The notes: generated by a model not told the origin, from the letters alone. A stretch of DNA of 64,000 nucleotides from Oscillospiraceae bacterium (GCA_902764825.1 CACWXL010000004.1:92062-156061), one strand, 5' to 3'. Positions 23,530 through 34,034 are shown, numbered from the stretch's first letter. A program made the numbers and translations.

Positions 23530-25086
23530 ATGGACATACTCTTTTCGCAGGGTTCTTCAAAGAAGACAATAGCATTACCGAAGGAAACAATAAAAGATCT
23601 GGCATTAGAAGATATCGTTGCTTCCGCATGTTCCGTGAAGGAAGACCGTGAGAACGTAATGAAGATATTCTCGCAGATACCTTCCGAACCTGATGACATA
23701 AGATTCAGAAGCAGCATCGTTCAGGACCTGATCGGCAATAAAGAACTGTGCGATAAGATAAGCAATTGCTCCCACGACATCATGGCACTCAAATACTACG
23801 GCGGAAGCTATAAGCAGATGAGGAGAAATGAGGTCAATCTCTATAACCTTTTGGAAGACATCAGAGAACTGATAGTTTTTACTAACGTAACCGAGAAGCT
23901 TGCATCCTGCCTCCATGAATACGAGATCAGATCTGAAGGTCTTATAAAGCTCCGCGAAGATCTTGATAAGACCGTAAACTCGGAAGACTTCTCCGCATTG
24001 AAGAAAGATCTGGAAGACATGAATAACGATCTGGGCGGCGTACAGGCAGCCTATATTGCCGTTAACTTCACGACTGATTTCAATATTGAAAACGTTGCAG
24101 CGATAGAATTCGTTCCTCATAAGCTTGTCTCTAAATACGGAGTTGTCGAGAGGCTCACAGCGATGAATCTGATCTCACCTTTCGAGACCGGAACCAAGCT
24201 CGGAAGAGTTCCCGATCCGCTTCTGCAGGCTATTGCTCCTAAGCTCCAGAGACACTTAAAGAAGCACTTCAGCGATATACAGAAGACATTTACCAAATAT
24301 GCTGACTGCGATACCAAAGAGCTCACCGGAATGTACGAAGGCCTGATATTCTATCTTGCAATGGCAAGATTCGGCAGAGGTCTTAAAGACAAGGGTTTTG
24401 ATCTCTGCTTCCCTGTTATCGATGAGAATGTAAGATTCGACATCAAGGGCTTATACAATATAAGACTTGCGATAGACGGCGCGAAAGACATCGTCAAGAA
24501 TGATTTCTCCTTCAAAGAAGACGAACGTATATTTATCCTCACAGGTCCTAACAGAGGCGGTAAGACGATAATCGAACAGGCCATAGGAATAGCTTCAGTC
24601 ATGGCTTCACACGGACTGTTCGTTACTGCGGATTCTTTTACCGGAATGCCTTTTACGAATATCCTTACGCACTTCCCGATAGATGAGAATCTTACGATCA
24701 ATTACGGACGTCTCGGCGAGGAAGCCATCAGGGTCAAGGAGATCGTAAACCAGTCTGATTGCAACACTCTCATCCTCTTCAATGAGACTTATTCCACGAC
24801 ATCATCTTCAGACGGTGTCTACCTTGCAAGAGACCTCATAAGGGTACTTAAGGAGAAGGGCACTTATGTCATCTTCAACACGCACCTTCACGATCTCGCT
24901 AAGGAGATCCCCGAGATGAACAAGTGGAACGGTCAGGGCGACATCGTAAGCATCATCATGGAACGCAAAGACGATAAGAACACGTTCCTGTTAAAGCGTG
25001 CCGAACCTGACTGCTGCTCTTATGCCAGAGATATTGCTCTCAAGTATGGCATCACTTACGAGCAGATGTCGGATAAAGAGACTTAA
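23530..25086 (+). CDS. Second MutS-family ATPase, divergent paralogue
   Basis: 518 aa. The ATPase has LTGPNRGGKTIIEQ (Walker A), YGRLGEEAIRVKEI, LILFNETYSTTSSSDG and NTHLHDLAKE, matching the protein at 5328-7040 motif by motif but clearly diverged. The mismatch-recognition and Smr domains are missing. I chose the ATG at 23530 (GGGG nine bases before); a TTG at 23506 is possible. Its 3' end overlaps the convergent gene by four bases. Function unknown beyond an ABC-type ATPase with MutS core. Confidence 0.85.
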   Translation: MDILFSQGSSKKTIALPKETIKDLALEDIVASACSVKEDRENVMKIFSQIPSEPDDIRFRSSIVQDLIGNKELCDKISNCSHDIMALKYYGGSYKQMRRNEVNLYNLLEDIRELIVFTNVTEKLASCLHEYEIRSEGLIKLREDLDKTVNSEDFSALKKDLEDMNNDLGGVQAAYIAVNFTTDFNIENVAAIEFVPHKLVSKYGVVERLTAMNLISPFETGTKLGRVPDPLLQAIAPKLQRHLKKHFSDIQKTFTKYADCDTKELTGMYEGLIFYLAMARFGRGLKDKGFDLCFPVIDENVRFDIKGLYNIRLAIDGAKDIVKNDFSFKEDERIFILTGPNRGGKTIIEQAIGIASVMASHGLFVTADSFTGMPFTNILTHFPIDENLTINYGRLGEEAIRVKEIVNQSDCNTLILFNETYSTTSSSDGVYLARDLIRVLKEKGTYVIFNTHLHDLAKEIPEMNKWNGQGDIVSIIMERKDDKNTFLLKRAEPDCCSYARDIALKYGITYEQMSDKET

Positions 25087-25736
25087 CTCTTAAGCAGGAT
25101 TTCCAAAACGTATACCTTGATGGCATCCTGATTTTTGATGATATAGTTCTCAAGGCTTGCCCTGTTAAACTGATTTGAAGTCGGTTCTTCTGTTCTGCCG
25201 CCATCAGTTGCCGGTGCAGGTTCCATTTCAGGCCAGCGGCTATCCACGGAAAGATCAGCAAAAATGATGATATTGTCCTTGAGGAATACCATCTTATATA
25301 TCGCTGCATCATCAACATAGGGTTCATCGGATTTGAAATATCCGTTGCAGTCCCGGAAATTCGAATTATATGTTTTGTACTCTTTCTTGAGATTTAAATA
25401 CTCTATTTCAGCATCTGCTTCGCTGTCGTAAACTTCGAAATGCATATAATCCACAGGCTTATCCAATCCCATGATCCTGTAGATGCTAAGAAATACTGTA
25501 CCGTCGTTCTTCGAGCTTTTCGCGATATTCCAGTTATCAAGAACGTCTCTCATCTCTCCATGATCGAGATCGTATTCTGTGGCGTACTTCTGCACGTGAT
25601 CCCTGCCATTTGATCTCATGTCTTTTGCCAGAAAATACGGATAAAGCACAACCATTGCAAGGGCGATCACGGAAAGGATGCTTGCGCCGATCCCTATATA
25701 CAAAGCAGTCCTGATCTTCCTGTTACTATGTCCCAT
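25083..25736 (-). CDS. Membrane-anchored protein, unknown family
   Basis: 217 aa. One N-terminal membrane helix (about 11-35) then an extracellular alpha/beta domain. The start at 25736 is preceded by GGAGGG; an upstream in-frame ATG is not. Weak low-complexity PAPATDGGRTEEPTS near residue 175. No family recognised. It converges on the MutS-like gene with a four-base overlap. Confidence 0.6.
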   Translation of the reverse strand: MGHSNRKIRTALYIGIGASILSVIALAMVVLYPYFLAKDMRSNGRDHVQKYATEYDLDHGEMRDVLDNWNIAKSSKNDGTVFLSIYRIMGLDKPVDYMHFEVYDSEADAEIEYLNLKKEYKTYNSNFRDCNGYFKSDEPYVDDAAIYKMVFLKDNIIIFADLSVDSRWPEMEPAPATDGGRTEEPTSNQFNRASLENYIIKNQDAIKVYVLEILLKS

Positions 25737-25880
25737 ATATCCCTCCGGGAATGAAAGTCTTTGCCTTATATACAATTTGACAATGTAAAATGTTGCAAAA
25801 TTCCCACAAAATAGGCCAAAACCTTTGATAGTATAGTTTTCGAAGTTATCTTATATGGGGATATAAGGAGAGTCGTTATC

Positions 25881-28271
25881 ATGAACAGAAAAGTTTTGAA
25901 GGCTGTTTCTGCACTATTGGCAGTATCGGTCGTGCTGCCGTTTGCAGCATGCGGCAGGAAAAAATCCGATTACAAGGAAAAACGGAGCGGCAAGAAGATC
26001 ACTGCAGATACACCCTGGTATGACTGCAGTTCCTACGTTGTAGACGCTCCGGTCGACAAGTCAAGGAAGCTGGATCAACTCGAAATGAGCCTTCTCAGCT
26101 GTGATGAGAAGAGGATCCTTGTATGGTCCGGCGGATTATACGGCTTCCAGGGAAACGGGGACTTTGATCCTGATACTTCATTTGAGCGGTTCGAGATCAT
26201 AACCGTAATCGACAGGGCGACAAGCAGCACCATCCGCACGATCGACCTTCTGAAGTTTCTTAAAGAAGATGAACGGTTCGAGACTGTTACGGCTTCCGGC
26301 AGCCAGATAAAGATCAGGTACCGCAGCATCATGGATACCGGTTCAGGTTATTACGTGAAGACCATTGATGCAGATACCGGCAATGAGTCGGGTCAGGATC
26401 AGTATATGCAGGATACTAACGCCAACATCCAGATGTTTCATTTAGGGAGCTGCGATATTCAGACAGAATTCTTCTCTGTCCCGGATACTGAGGACTGCGG
26501 TTATCACCTTCTTGTGTCGGGATCTGACGGTAATTCAAGAACCGCAGAGCTTGTTGAAGCGGATCATGAAATAAATCACTTACGATTCATCGTTCTTGAG
26601 AATGAGACCACCGCGCTCATTTCTGCAACGACTGATTCGGAAGATAGTTTTTATAAACTCGATCTCGGATCTCTAGCTATAACAAGAGCAGATCCCAAAG
26701 ATTACACATGGCTTAATGAGTATATTTCGAACTTTGATTACAGTAATGAGGCAGGTCCTCTTTACAGCATGAAGAAGACCGGCATTTATAAATTGGACTT
26801 TGCACAGAAAAAAGCCGTCGAGGCTTTCAATTACAGTTACTGCGGCATCAACACGGATTCGCTTGCAGGATCGGAATTGGCATATCTCGGTAATGACTCG
26901 GCAGTTTTTACAAGCCGCCCTTCTACATACGGAGTCTTCGACGATGATATCGAACCGGTAAGATTCGAAGTTTTCGATTTTAAGAAGGCCGGCAAAAATC
27001 CTCATGAAGGAAAGACCATCCTCGAAATGTATGCCGGCGACTATATGATCAGCCCGGTCATAGGCGATGCTGTCCTCGAATTCAACGCCAAGAACGGGAA
27101 ATACTTTATCGAGATCACAGACCGTTTCGACCAGTCTGACGCAGAATTAAGTTCTGCAAGCAGCGTGGATGAGGCATATAAGGCTGAACTGAGTCTGAAT
27201 GCGAAGAAAAGCTCATATCTAGCTTCTGCCATCGCCGGCGGAGACGGACCAGACATCCTTTTGGATACATCTGCTCTTGCCCAGTTAAACAGCGACAAAT
27301 ACCTTGCTGATCTGACACCTTATATCGGCACACCGGATCAGTCAAAGTATTTCAACAACATCATCGACTGCTATAAAGTCGACGGTAAGATCTATAATCT
27401 GCCCGTCGAATTCAGCATCTACGGAATTCAAACGAGACATGACATCGATTCTTTCTCAAACATCGGCTTTACAACATCCGAATACAAGGAATTCCTGAAC
27501 AAGACACTTAACGGCAGAGACGTCATTTCCAACGGTCAGGCATGCTATTTCGCAAGGCTCTTCAATGCCATGCGTGAGAAGTTCATCGTAGACGGCAAAG
27601 CGGATTTCACGGTCCCTGAATTTGCCGAGCTTGCCAGATTCGTTAAAGACAATGTTCACGAGAAATCGGATACGAATAATGATTATGAAGGTTATACGCT
27701 TTTCGACGCTAACACTTACATGGCATTCGGGACAAGAGATCTATCCTTATATGGCACAAGCTCATATTTTTACTATATGGTGGAACTGGGGAGCGCAGAA
27801 CGCGTAATGGGCATACCCTCCACTGACGGCCGCGGTCCTTTGGTCAGCGCTAACTCATCCGTTGCCGTGTCTGCTCATGCCACAGACATCGATGCCTGCG
27901 GCGAATTCGTAAAGCTTCTCTTAAGTGATGACATCCAGTTCAAGTTTGCGAAAACATCAAGCTTCACACTTAACCGTCAGGCATTCCGTGAATCATCCAA
28001 GGCAGATGTCGATTTTGCGAACACAGACAACTTCTACAGAAACTTCCCCGGAATGGACGTCATCCATTATCACATCACCTTCTCCGAAAAGAACATAGAT
28101 GACATGGAGAAGATAATCCTGAGCTGCACACACAGCAAATCGGAAGACGGTGCCGTCAGCATCATCCTGATCGAAGAAATGCCCGCGTACTTCTTAGGCC
28201 AGAAGGATCTGGATTCAGTAATAAAGGTAGCTCAGAACAGAGTCCAAAAAGTTTTAGACGAACGTAAATAA
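25881..28271 (+). CDS. Large lipoprotein: N-terminal beta domain plus ABC solute-binding domain
   Basis: 796 aa. Signal peptide with lipobox FAAC (Cys24). Residues about 50-370 look like a beta-propeller-type region. From about 380 the sequence follows sugar-type (family 1) solute-binding proteins: AIAGGDGPDILLDTSALAQL, GKIYNLPVEFSIYGI, MGIPSTDGRGPLVSANSSVAVSAHA and ACGEFVKLLLSDD. AAGGAG precedes the ATG. No permease or ATPase is nearby, so it may be an orphan binding lipoprotein or sensor. Ligand unknown. Confidence 0.75.
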   Translation: MNRKVLKAVSALLAVSVVLPFAACGRKKSDYKEKRSGKKITADTPWYDCSSYVVDAPVDKSRKLDQLEMSLLSCDEKRILVWSGGLYGFQGNGDFDPDTSFERFEIITVIDRATSSTIRTIDLLKFLKEDERFETVTASGSQIKIRYRSIMDTGSGYYVKTIDADTGNESGQDQYMQDTNANIQMFHLGSCDIQTEFFSVPDTEDCGYHLLVSGSDGNSRTAELVEADHEINHLRFIVLENETTALISATTDSEDSFYKLDLGSLAITRADPKDYTWLNEYISNFDYSNEAGPLYSMKKTGIYKLDFAQKKAVEAFNYSYCGINTDSLAGSELAYLGNDSAVFTSRPSTYGVFDDDIEPVRFEVFDFKKAGKNPHEGKTILEMYAGDYMISPVIGDAVLEFNAKNGKYFIEITDRFDQSDAELSSASSVDEAYKAELSLNAKKSSYLASAIAGGDGPDILLDTSALAQLNSDKYLADLTPYIGTPDQSKYFNNIIDCYKVDGKIYNLPVEFSIYGIQTRHDIDSFSNIGFTTSEYKEFLNKTLNGRDVISNGQACYFARLFNAMREKFIVDGKADFTVPEFAELARFVKDNVHEKSDTNNDYEGYTLFDANTYMAFGTRDLSLYGTSSYFYYMVELGSAERVMGIPSTDGRGPLVSANSSVAVSAHATDIDACGEFVKLLLSDDIQFKFAKTSSFTLNRQAFRESSKADVDFANTDNFYRNFPGMDVIHYHITFSEKNIDDMEKIILSCTHSKSEDGAVSIILIEEMPAYFLGQKDLDSVIKVAQNRVQKVLDERK

Positions 28272-28277
28272 AGCTTT

Positions 28278-28534
28278 GTGTCAGATTTGTTGCCTTTGTT
28301 TTCCACACAGGAGCGCGCAGAAGAGTTTTTCGAAAAGGCCGGCCGTGCAGGACACTTGCTTATATATTCCGAATTTCACGACGTGCTGGCAACGACAAGG
28401 GCTGTAAACAAAGGAAAAACGCCCGTAAAGATCGGAGCAGCGGTGCACCCAAAGAAGACGTCGGCAAGATCTCATTAGAATGCACTTGCTTTATGGCAAT
28501 TGTGGATGACGACTCTTTCGCGATTGCAGCATAA
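28278..28534 (+). pseudogene. Frameshifted small gene or gene remnant
   Basis: A GTG at 28278 opens a coding-like frame (LLPLFSTQERAEEFFEKAG) that ends at 28475. The reading continues convincingly in the -1 frame from about 28450 (VGKISLECTCFMAIVDDDSF) to a TAA at 28532-28534, for about 85 aa in total. At the crossing lies C CCA AAG (28448-28454), which fits the X XXY YYZ slippery pattern. No ribosome site precedes the GTG, so a decayed remnant is the simpler reading. Family not recognised. Confidence 0.45.
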
Positions 28535-28552
28535 AAATCAGACTATCTGATG

Positions 28553-28596
28553 AAAAAAATAAGATATCCCGCACATCAAGTGCGGGATATTTTTTC
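28553..28596. terminator. Bidirectional intrinsic terminator
   Basis: Perfect 10-bp stem ATATCCCGCA / TGCGGGATAT with a seven-base loop, flanked by an A run on the left and TTTTTT on the right. It serves both the rightward 25.9-28.5 kb unit and the leftward 28600-30888 gene. Confidence 0.9.
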
Positions 28597-28599
28597 AGC

Positions 28600-30888
28600 T
28601 TACAGTTTTATCAACGCGCGTTCCCAGGAAGTTAAAGCTGGCCAATTGGTCGTATCAAATTCCTGCCTTATCGCCCGCCTTATCTCATCAATCTTTGCCC
28701 TGCACTCTTCTGTCAGGCCATCCGGTTTCTGCTCAGTCATAGTAAACAGCATCATATATTCATAAGTTAATACTCTGTCATTTGCGGATGAATAAAGAGC
28801 GCCTTTATCAAGAAAATAATCCATATTGGTTTTTCTCTCATAGTCATACAGTTTATTAAGCTCTCCGTATTCAAGATATTTAAAACCTTTGTAGTTTTTG
28901 GACGTCCAGTCACTCTCAGTCACAGCAGGCTTTTCGTAATACCTGTTTTTCAATGCCATTACTCTCTCTGTTGCACGCCAGATATCACAGACCAGCTGAG
29001 CTTCAGCAGCAGAGACCTCGCCATGAAACTGCACAAGGATTTTTTCAGCACCGGGGTAACCAACTACATTATAGAAATCCAAGTCTTCATAACTCACATT
29101 CACATAAAACAGAAGATAACTTTTACCGTTCGAATAATAATACCTTGGCAAATCTTGATCGAGAGGTCCGGAATAAAGGCAGATGACAATGCCATCGTAA
29201 AACTCAAACAACAGCTGATCGAAATAGTCCTTAGGATAATACGAAAGGACTCTGGAGATTTTATTCAACGTGTTGGTGATATCTTCCGGATTACTGGCTG
29301 TAAACTTTTCATAAGGCATAACATCTTCCGGCTTCAGATCATCAAACCAAAAATACACGCCATGTTTGTTGCCCAGAGTTTCGGCCTGTTTATATTGAAT
29401 AGTCAATTCGGGATTCTTGCCCACTACCTTCTGATTATGAGCTTCAGAGTTGTCGTTATATAATTTGCTGACTACTGCATCAGCCTCTTCTTTGGAAAGT
29501 TTTTCCTGGCTTTTGAGCTTTTTGGGTGCCCAGGATTTTACTAATTCGACTCCTTTAACTGATTTCTTTTCAAAATCGTAATCAAAGATTGCAGAAGATA
29601 AAACTATCCTGTCATTTTTATCAAATGTATAGTACATGGTTACAAGTTTAAGTTCACCGTCGTAAAAGAAAGGATATGGTTTTACCAGGAACTCAATATC
29701 CTGATTTCCGGCTTTCTTTCTGGCCGCCTTAAGCAATGACTTTGTTTCTTTATTAGATTCCTTGGTAACCTTGGTTATAAAGTCCTTGTAATCAGTAGGT
29801 ATTTCATTTATGTTTTTCTTATCCATACCGGCTATGATTCTGCAGAATTTTGCATCCTTCTCGTAGTCAGGCCCGATTTTCTGCGTATACAATCTGATCA
29901 GGACTTCTCTCGGATCAATATACATGGAACGGTCATACATTCCATCTTCAGTTTTTGTTGTTCTTAATACACGGATTATATCTTCATCGCTGAACCCGTT
30001 CTCCCTCAGTAAATAGCAGAACTTAACGCCTGTATCATGACTGAAATACATGTCATCTACAGTTTCTTTACCAAATAAGTATTCCAACCCAACCAGAAAC
30101 TCTACTGCAGTAGGATTCTCGTCCATACCCGATTTGCTAAAGTATTCTGTCTTATATTTTTCAGCACCCCCCTCAACAAAATACGTAACATCAGAAGCGT
30201 AGTAATAGTCAAAATCTTCGAACTGATACCAAACTGATTCCGGATAACACTTAAACGAGCGGTCCTTCATCATGAAAACTTCGCCTGCTTCTCCATCAAT
30301 CGCGGCATCAATGAAATGCATGAGTTCGTGATATATGACCAGGTCATTGTATTGTTCTCCCCAGTCTTTTAAATTATCCGCGTTAAGATTTACGTAATCT
30401 CTGAAAAGTGCTCCCGCATACTCATCAGAACGGACTGTATATATTCCCAGAGAACCAAGCTTTCCTATGAAATAGTCTTCTTTTCCGCTCTTAATATGAT
30501 CGGCAACAACGGGGAAAAACTTGTACAGATAATTCCTGTATTCCAGAACTCCTGCATTAGACATTACGGCTTCAGAATACCTGAGGAAGAACGCATACTT
30601 TCCTCTAAGATCTTCTTTGGACAGACCTGCTTCTTCAGCTATCCTCAGGGCTTCAGGTTCGGCTTCACTGTCAGACAAAGGAGCCGGCGTCGGAGACGGA
30701 ACAGGCGTTATTGTAGCGGCCGGCAAAGTATTGGCCGTGCTCGCACCAGGTTCGGACTCAGTTTGATCTACACCTGATTCTTCTTTTTCCGGGAAAACTC
30801 CCTGGCATCCGCTCAATGCGAGCGATCCAAACAGGATTGCGGCAGCCAGAGTAAAACACTGCAATTTAAGATAAGCGTTCCTGATCAT
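28600..30888 (-). CDS. Putative zinc metallopeptidase lipoprotein (HExxH)
   Basis: 762 aa. Lipobox LSGC (Cys28), then a Ser/Pro/Thr-rich linker to about residue 72. The motif VIYHELMHFIDAAIDG puts HExxH at 187-191, in the style of metallopeptidase clan MA; YFVEGGAEKYKTEYF further on could supply the third ligand (Glu). The C-terminal half has no recognised domain. It would act outside the membrane. Substrate unknown. The gene is single, with a strong terminator downstream. Confidence 0.65.
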   Translation of the reverse strand: MIRNAYLKLQCFTLAAAILFGSLALSGCQGVFPEKEESGVDQTESEPGASTANTLPAATITPVPSPTPAPLSDSEAEPEALRIAEEAGLSKEDLRGKYAFFLRYSEAVMSNAGVLEYRNYLYKFFPVVADHIKSGKEDYFIGKLGSLGIYTVRSDEYAGALFRDYVNLNADNLKDWGEQYNDLVIYHELMHFIDAAIDGEAGEVFMMKDRSFKCYPESVWYQFEDFDYYYASDVTYFVEGGAEKYKTEYFSKSGMDENPTAVEFLVGLEYLFGKETVDDMYFSHDTGVKFCYLLRENGFSDEDIIRVLRTTKTEDGMYDRSMYIDPREVLIRLYTQKIGPDYEKDAKFCRIIAGMDKKNINEIPTDYKDFITKVTKESNKETKSLLKAARKKAGNQDIEFLVKPYPFFYDGELKLVTMYYTFDKNDRIVLSSAIFDYDFEKKSVKGVELVKSWAPKKLKSQEKLSKEEADAVVSKLYNDNSEAHNQKVVGKNPELTIQYKQAETLGNKHGVYFWFDDLKPEDVMPYEKFTASNPEDITNTLNKISRVLSYYPKDYFDQLLFEFYDGIVICLYSGPLDQDLPRYYYSNGKSYLLFYVNVSYEDLDFYNVVGYPGAEKILVQFHGEVSAAEAQLVCDIWRATERVMALKNRYYEKPAVTESDWTSKNYKGFKYLEYGELNKLYDYERKTNMDYFLDKGALYSSANDRVLTYEYMMLFTMTEQKPDGLTEECRAKIDEIRRAIRQEFDTTNWPALTSWERALIKL

Positions 30889-30958
30889 TTTTTGTCCCCC
30901 AACAATAAGATCACTTACACGAAAACTGTTCAGATAATTTAATTATATATAAAGATTC

Positions 30959-32071
30959 TTACAGGTGAAGAACAAAATACAATGCCAGAAGTATAGCAAG
31001 GAAGATGATGTTTACGACAGTAAACGCGCCTATGTAGCTGATGCTCTTTTCTTTTGCTTTGGGGAGCGCAGCGTGGAACTTGTATGTTATAAGGCTTGCC
31101 ATGCTCGCGATGAGGGTTCCGAGGCCGCCTAAGTTGGTGCCGATCACAAGAGCGTCACCGTTGTCCGTAAATACCGACAGAAGGATCGCTGCAGGAACGT
31201 TGCTTATTACCTGTGAAGATGCGATCGCAGTGATCGCAGGTGACTTCTCGACGATCTTGGAGATAGTCTCGTAAACGATCTCGATCCTTCCCATATTGCC
31301 TACGAAAACGAAGAAGAATACGAACGTGATAAGGAGCGTGTAGTCAACGCCCTTGAATGCTTTTCGATCCATTATGAGCATCGCGATGATCATGATGCCA
31401 AGTACGATATAGTATTCGATGACCTTCAATACGACAAGGAGGCTCAAGACAAAGAGCACGATGCAGACCGCGAGCCTGATGCCGGAGATCTTCTTTTGCT
31501 CCTGCTCCTTCCCGTGCTGTATCTTCATGTCCTTGCAAAGGACGAATACCGCGATAGTAACGAGCACCAGAGAGCACAGTGAATAAGGCAGCACGAGCGT
31601 TAGGAAGTGCCCCATCTCCATGTTGTAATGCGTGTAAAGATAGATGTTCTGAGGATTTCCGATCGGCGTCTGCATGCTTCCCAGATTGGTCGCAACAGTC
31701 ATTAATATCAGAGTGAACGTCAGTGTCTTCCTGTCGTCAAATGACTTCATAAGCGCAATCGCGAAAGGCACGAGAGTTACGAGCGTTACGTCATTCGTGA
31801 GGATCATTCCTAGGAAGAACGAGAGCCAGACTAATATCAGCGACACGAGGCGCGATGAATGGACTTTGGACAGGAGCTTATTCGTGAGCTTGTCGAAGAC
31901 TCCTAATATTACGAGTTCGGATACGACGATCATCATGCAGAAAAGGATCGAGAGCACCCTGAAATCAACGTAGCCGATATATTCCTTATCCGGATGCACG
32001 AAGAAACAGGATACTATTGCAAGTATTCCTGAGATGAATAAGACCGGATCTTTCTTGATTCTTTCTAACAT
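30959..32071 (-). CDS. SLC13/ArsB-type anion permease (CitMHS-like)
   Basis: 370 aa with about ten membrane helices. LTNDVTLVTLVPFAIAL and NLGSMQTPIGNPQNIYLY are the paired ion-transporter signatures (TND and the GNPQN hairpin) of the ArsB/NhaD/SLC13 group, which move anions such as dicarboxylates, citrate or arsenite by Na+ or H+ coupling. The start is uncertain: ATG at 32071 or a GTG six codons upstream, neither with a clear ribosome site. Substrate not predictable. Confidence 0.8.
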   Translation of the reverse strand: MLERIKKDPVLFISGILAIVSCFFVHPDKEYIGYVDFRVLSILFCMMIVVSELVILGVFDKLTNKLLSKVHSSRLVSLILVWLSFFLGMILTNDVTLVTLVPFAIALMKSFDDRKTLTFTLILMTVATNLGSMQTPIGNPQNIYLYTHYNMEMGHFLTLVLPYSLCSLVLVTIAVFVLCKDMKIQHGKEQEQKKISGIRLAVCIVLFVLSLLVVLKVIEYYIVLGIMIIAMLIMDRKAFKGVDYTLLITFVFFFVFVGNMGRIEIVYETISKIVEKSPAITAIASSQVISNVPAAILLSVFTDNGDALVIGTNLGGLGTLIASMASLITYKFHAALPKAKEKSISYIGAFTVVNIIFLAILLALYFVLHL

Positions 32072-32231
32072 AGCGACACGATTGTACACCTTAAATCAAG
32101 ATATGTCGCTTGTGAAATATGACAATCTCGTAAAAGCGCTTGTTTCAAGCTTCCCCCATCCCGGTTAAGGATTTGTTGCCTTCTAGGCGGACAAAAAGAG
32201 CAACACAGAGAGCAACATGACCAATGTTGCC

Positions 32232-34034
32232 TTACTTGTTGTACTTCTCTTCGAACTCCCCGATCGGCACGGGTCTGCTGAAATAGTATCCCTGAACCGT
32301 CTCGCAGCCGAGTTCTTTGAGCCTTCTTACCTGGGCCTCATTCTCAGCGCCTTCAGCAAGAGTAATGAATCCGAGTTCCTTTGCGAGTGTGATGATGTGA
32401 CTGATTACGATAACATCGTCCTTCTGCTCCTTTTCGACGCCAAGCTTATCGACAAAGCTCTTGTCGATCTTCAGCGTGTCAAGCGGCATCTCGGTAAGGA
32501 GCGACAGTGATGAATATCCTGTACCGAAGTCGTCCATCGATATCTGGAAGCCCCTCTCGCGCAGCTCTTCAAGGATCCCGATCATGTGGTCCATGTCTTC
32601 GTATGTGGCGCTCTCTGTAAGTTCGAACTCGATATACTGATGGTCCACATGATATCTGTCTACGATCGATACCAGGTGTTCTATGAGATTCTCAAAGTAG
32701 AACCTGCTCCTTGAGAGGTTTACCGATACCGTATAGAGCTTCCTGCCTTCATGCTTCCATCTGGCCAAGGTCTCGCAAGCTTTAGTCAAGACCAGATCGT
32801 CGATCTTGCCTATGGATCCGTCCTTTTCGAAGAACGGCACGAACTTCGAAGGCGCTAAGAACTCCTTATGTCCGTAGTTCCACCTTATGAGGGCCTCAAT
32901 GCCCTTGAGCTCGGTCGAATCGCCCGTAAGGTCGAACTTCGGCTGGAAGAATACAATGAACTCATTATTTGCGATCGCCCGGTCGATCGAAGCCTTGATG
33001 TAGTTGCCCCATGAGATGTCGTCATGCATCTTGTCTGTAAAGAAGATGATCTCCGTCTTATTCATGTTCTGGCCCATCGACTGGGCGAGCTTGGCGGCAT
33101 CAGCGACACGGTTGCCGTTAAGAATAGTTCTCTGCATCGGAACAACGCCGACTCTGTAGTAGATCTTGTAGTTCGGATCGCCCTCCAGATGTGACAGGTC
33201 TTCGAAAAACTTCTCCAGCACCTCCACCATTTCCTGCTCCGGCATGTCCTGGATCATCATGGCGAAATTGTCGTTGTGACACCTTGCGCTCGCATAGACA
33301 AAATCGGCTTCATTCATCGCTTTAACAATGTTACAAAGCACTTTATTTGCGGCAATATGGCCATAGACCTCATTTATTACCCTGAACTCCTTGATGTCAA
33401 AATGAACGAACGCATAGTCGTTGATCCCGTAGTCCATCGGCATCTCCAGGAACGCCTCCAGGTGATTCCAGTTATAGTGCTGCGTGATTGGATCGAAGAA
33501 CGACTGCCTGTAGAGAGTCTTCTTCTTCAAAGCGTCCATGTCGTCATTTATGATCGCTGCAGCGCGGTCGATATCGACCTTCCATTCGTAAAGGATCCTC
33601 TCCTTCCTTTCGCTTTGGAAGATACCGATGACCTCCGTCTCTTCCTTGATCGAGAGATCGGAATACGACCTGTGCGCATCGTCATCCAATGCGATCTTCT
33701 CGAAAAGTTCCCTGATCGCTTCCTTATCGGTCTCAACGCCGCTGTCAACTTCGATCGAATAGAAGAACGTGCCTTCCAGTTCGATCATCTTAAGGTCTTC
33801 CGGATATGCAACTCTCTCATCACCGATCCTGTATTCGATGCCGATGACGAATCCTCCGAGCTGCTTAACATAGAAAACGCCGACATGATCGTAGGTACCA
33901 AAGGCACCCTCGTATTTGCCGATCTTCTCCGGAACAATACCCTCGCGGAAATTCCTGATCTCTTCAGGTGAAGCTTCGTAATAGTACAAAAGTCTGTAAG
34001 GCTTGTAGAGCTGATTGAGCTTATTTACGAACAT
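32232..34034 (-). CDS. EAL-domain c-di-GMP phosphodiesterase with degenerate GGDEF domain
   Basis: 600 aa, no membrane helix. After an N-terminal unassigned region (1-165), a GGDEF domain (about 175-310) has lost its signature: the site reads ARCHNDNFAMM. The EAL domain (about 335-595) keeps EALIRW, SVNLSR, FELTES, DDFGTGYSS, KIDKSF, AEGAE and QGYYF, so hydrolysis of c-di-GMP to pGpG is expected. A hairpin GCAACAT/ATGTTGC then T-rich sequence after the stop may end the transcript. Confidence 0.88.
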   Translation of the reverse strand: MFVNKLNQLYKPYRLLYYYEASPEEIRNFREGIVPEKIGKYEGAFGTYDHVGVFYVKQLGGFVIGIEYRIGDERVAYPEDLKMIELEGTFFYSIEVDSGVETDKEAIRELFEKIALDDDAHRSYSDLSIKEETEVIGIFQSERKERILYEWKVDIDRAAAIINDDMDALKKKTLYRQSFFDPITQHYNWNHLEAFLEMPMDYGINDYAFVHFDIKEFRVINEVYGHIAANKVLCNIVKAMNEADFVYASARCHNDNFAMMIQDMPEQEMVEVLEKFFEDLSHLEGDPNYKIYYRVGVVPMQRTILNGNRVADAAKLAQSMGQNMNKTEIIFFTDKMHDDISWGNYIKASIDRAIANNEFIVFFQPKFDLTGDSTELKGIEALIRWNYGHKEFLAPSKFVPFFEKDGSIGKIDDLVLTKACETLARWKHEGRKLYTVSVNLSRSRFYFENLIEHLVSIVDRYHVDHQYIEFELTESATYEDMDHMIGILEELRERGFQISMDDFGTGYSSLSLLTEMPLDTLKIDKSFVDKLGVEKEQKDDVIVISHIITLAKELGFITLAEGAENEAQVRRLKELGCETVQGYYFSRPVPIGEFEEKYNK

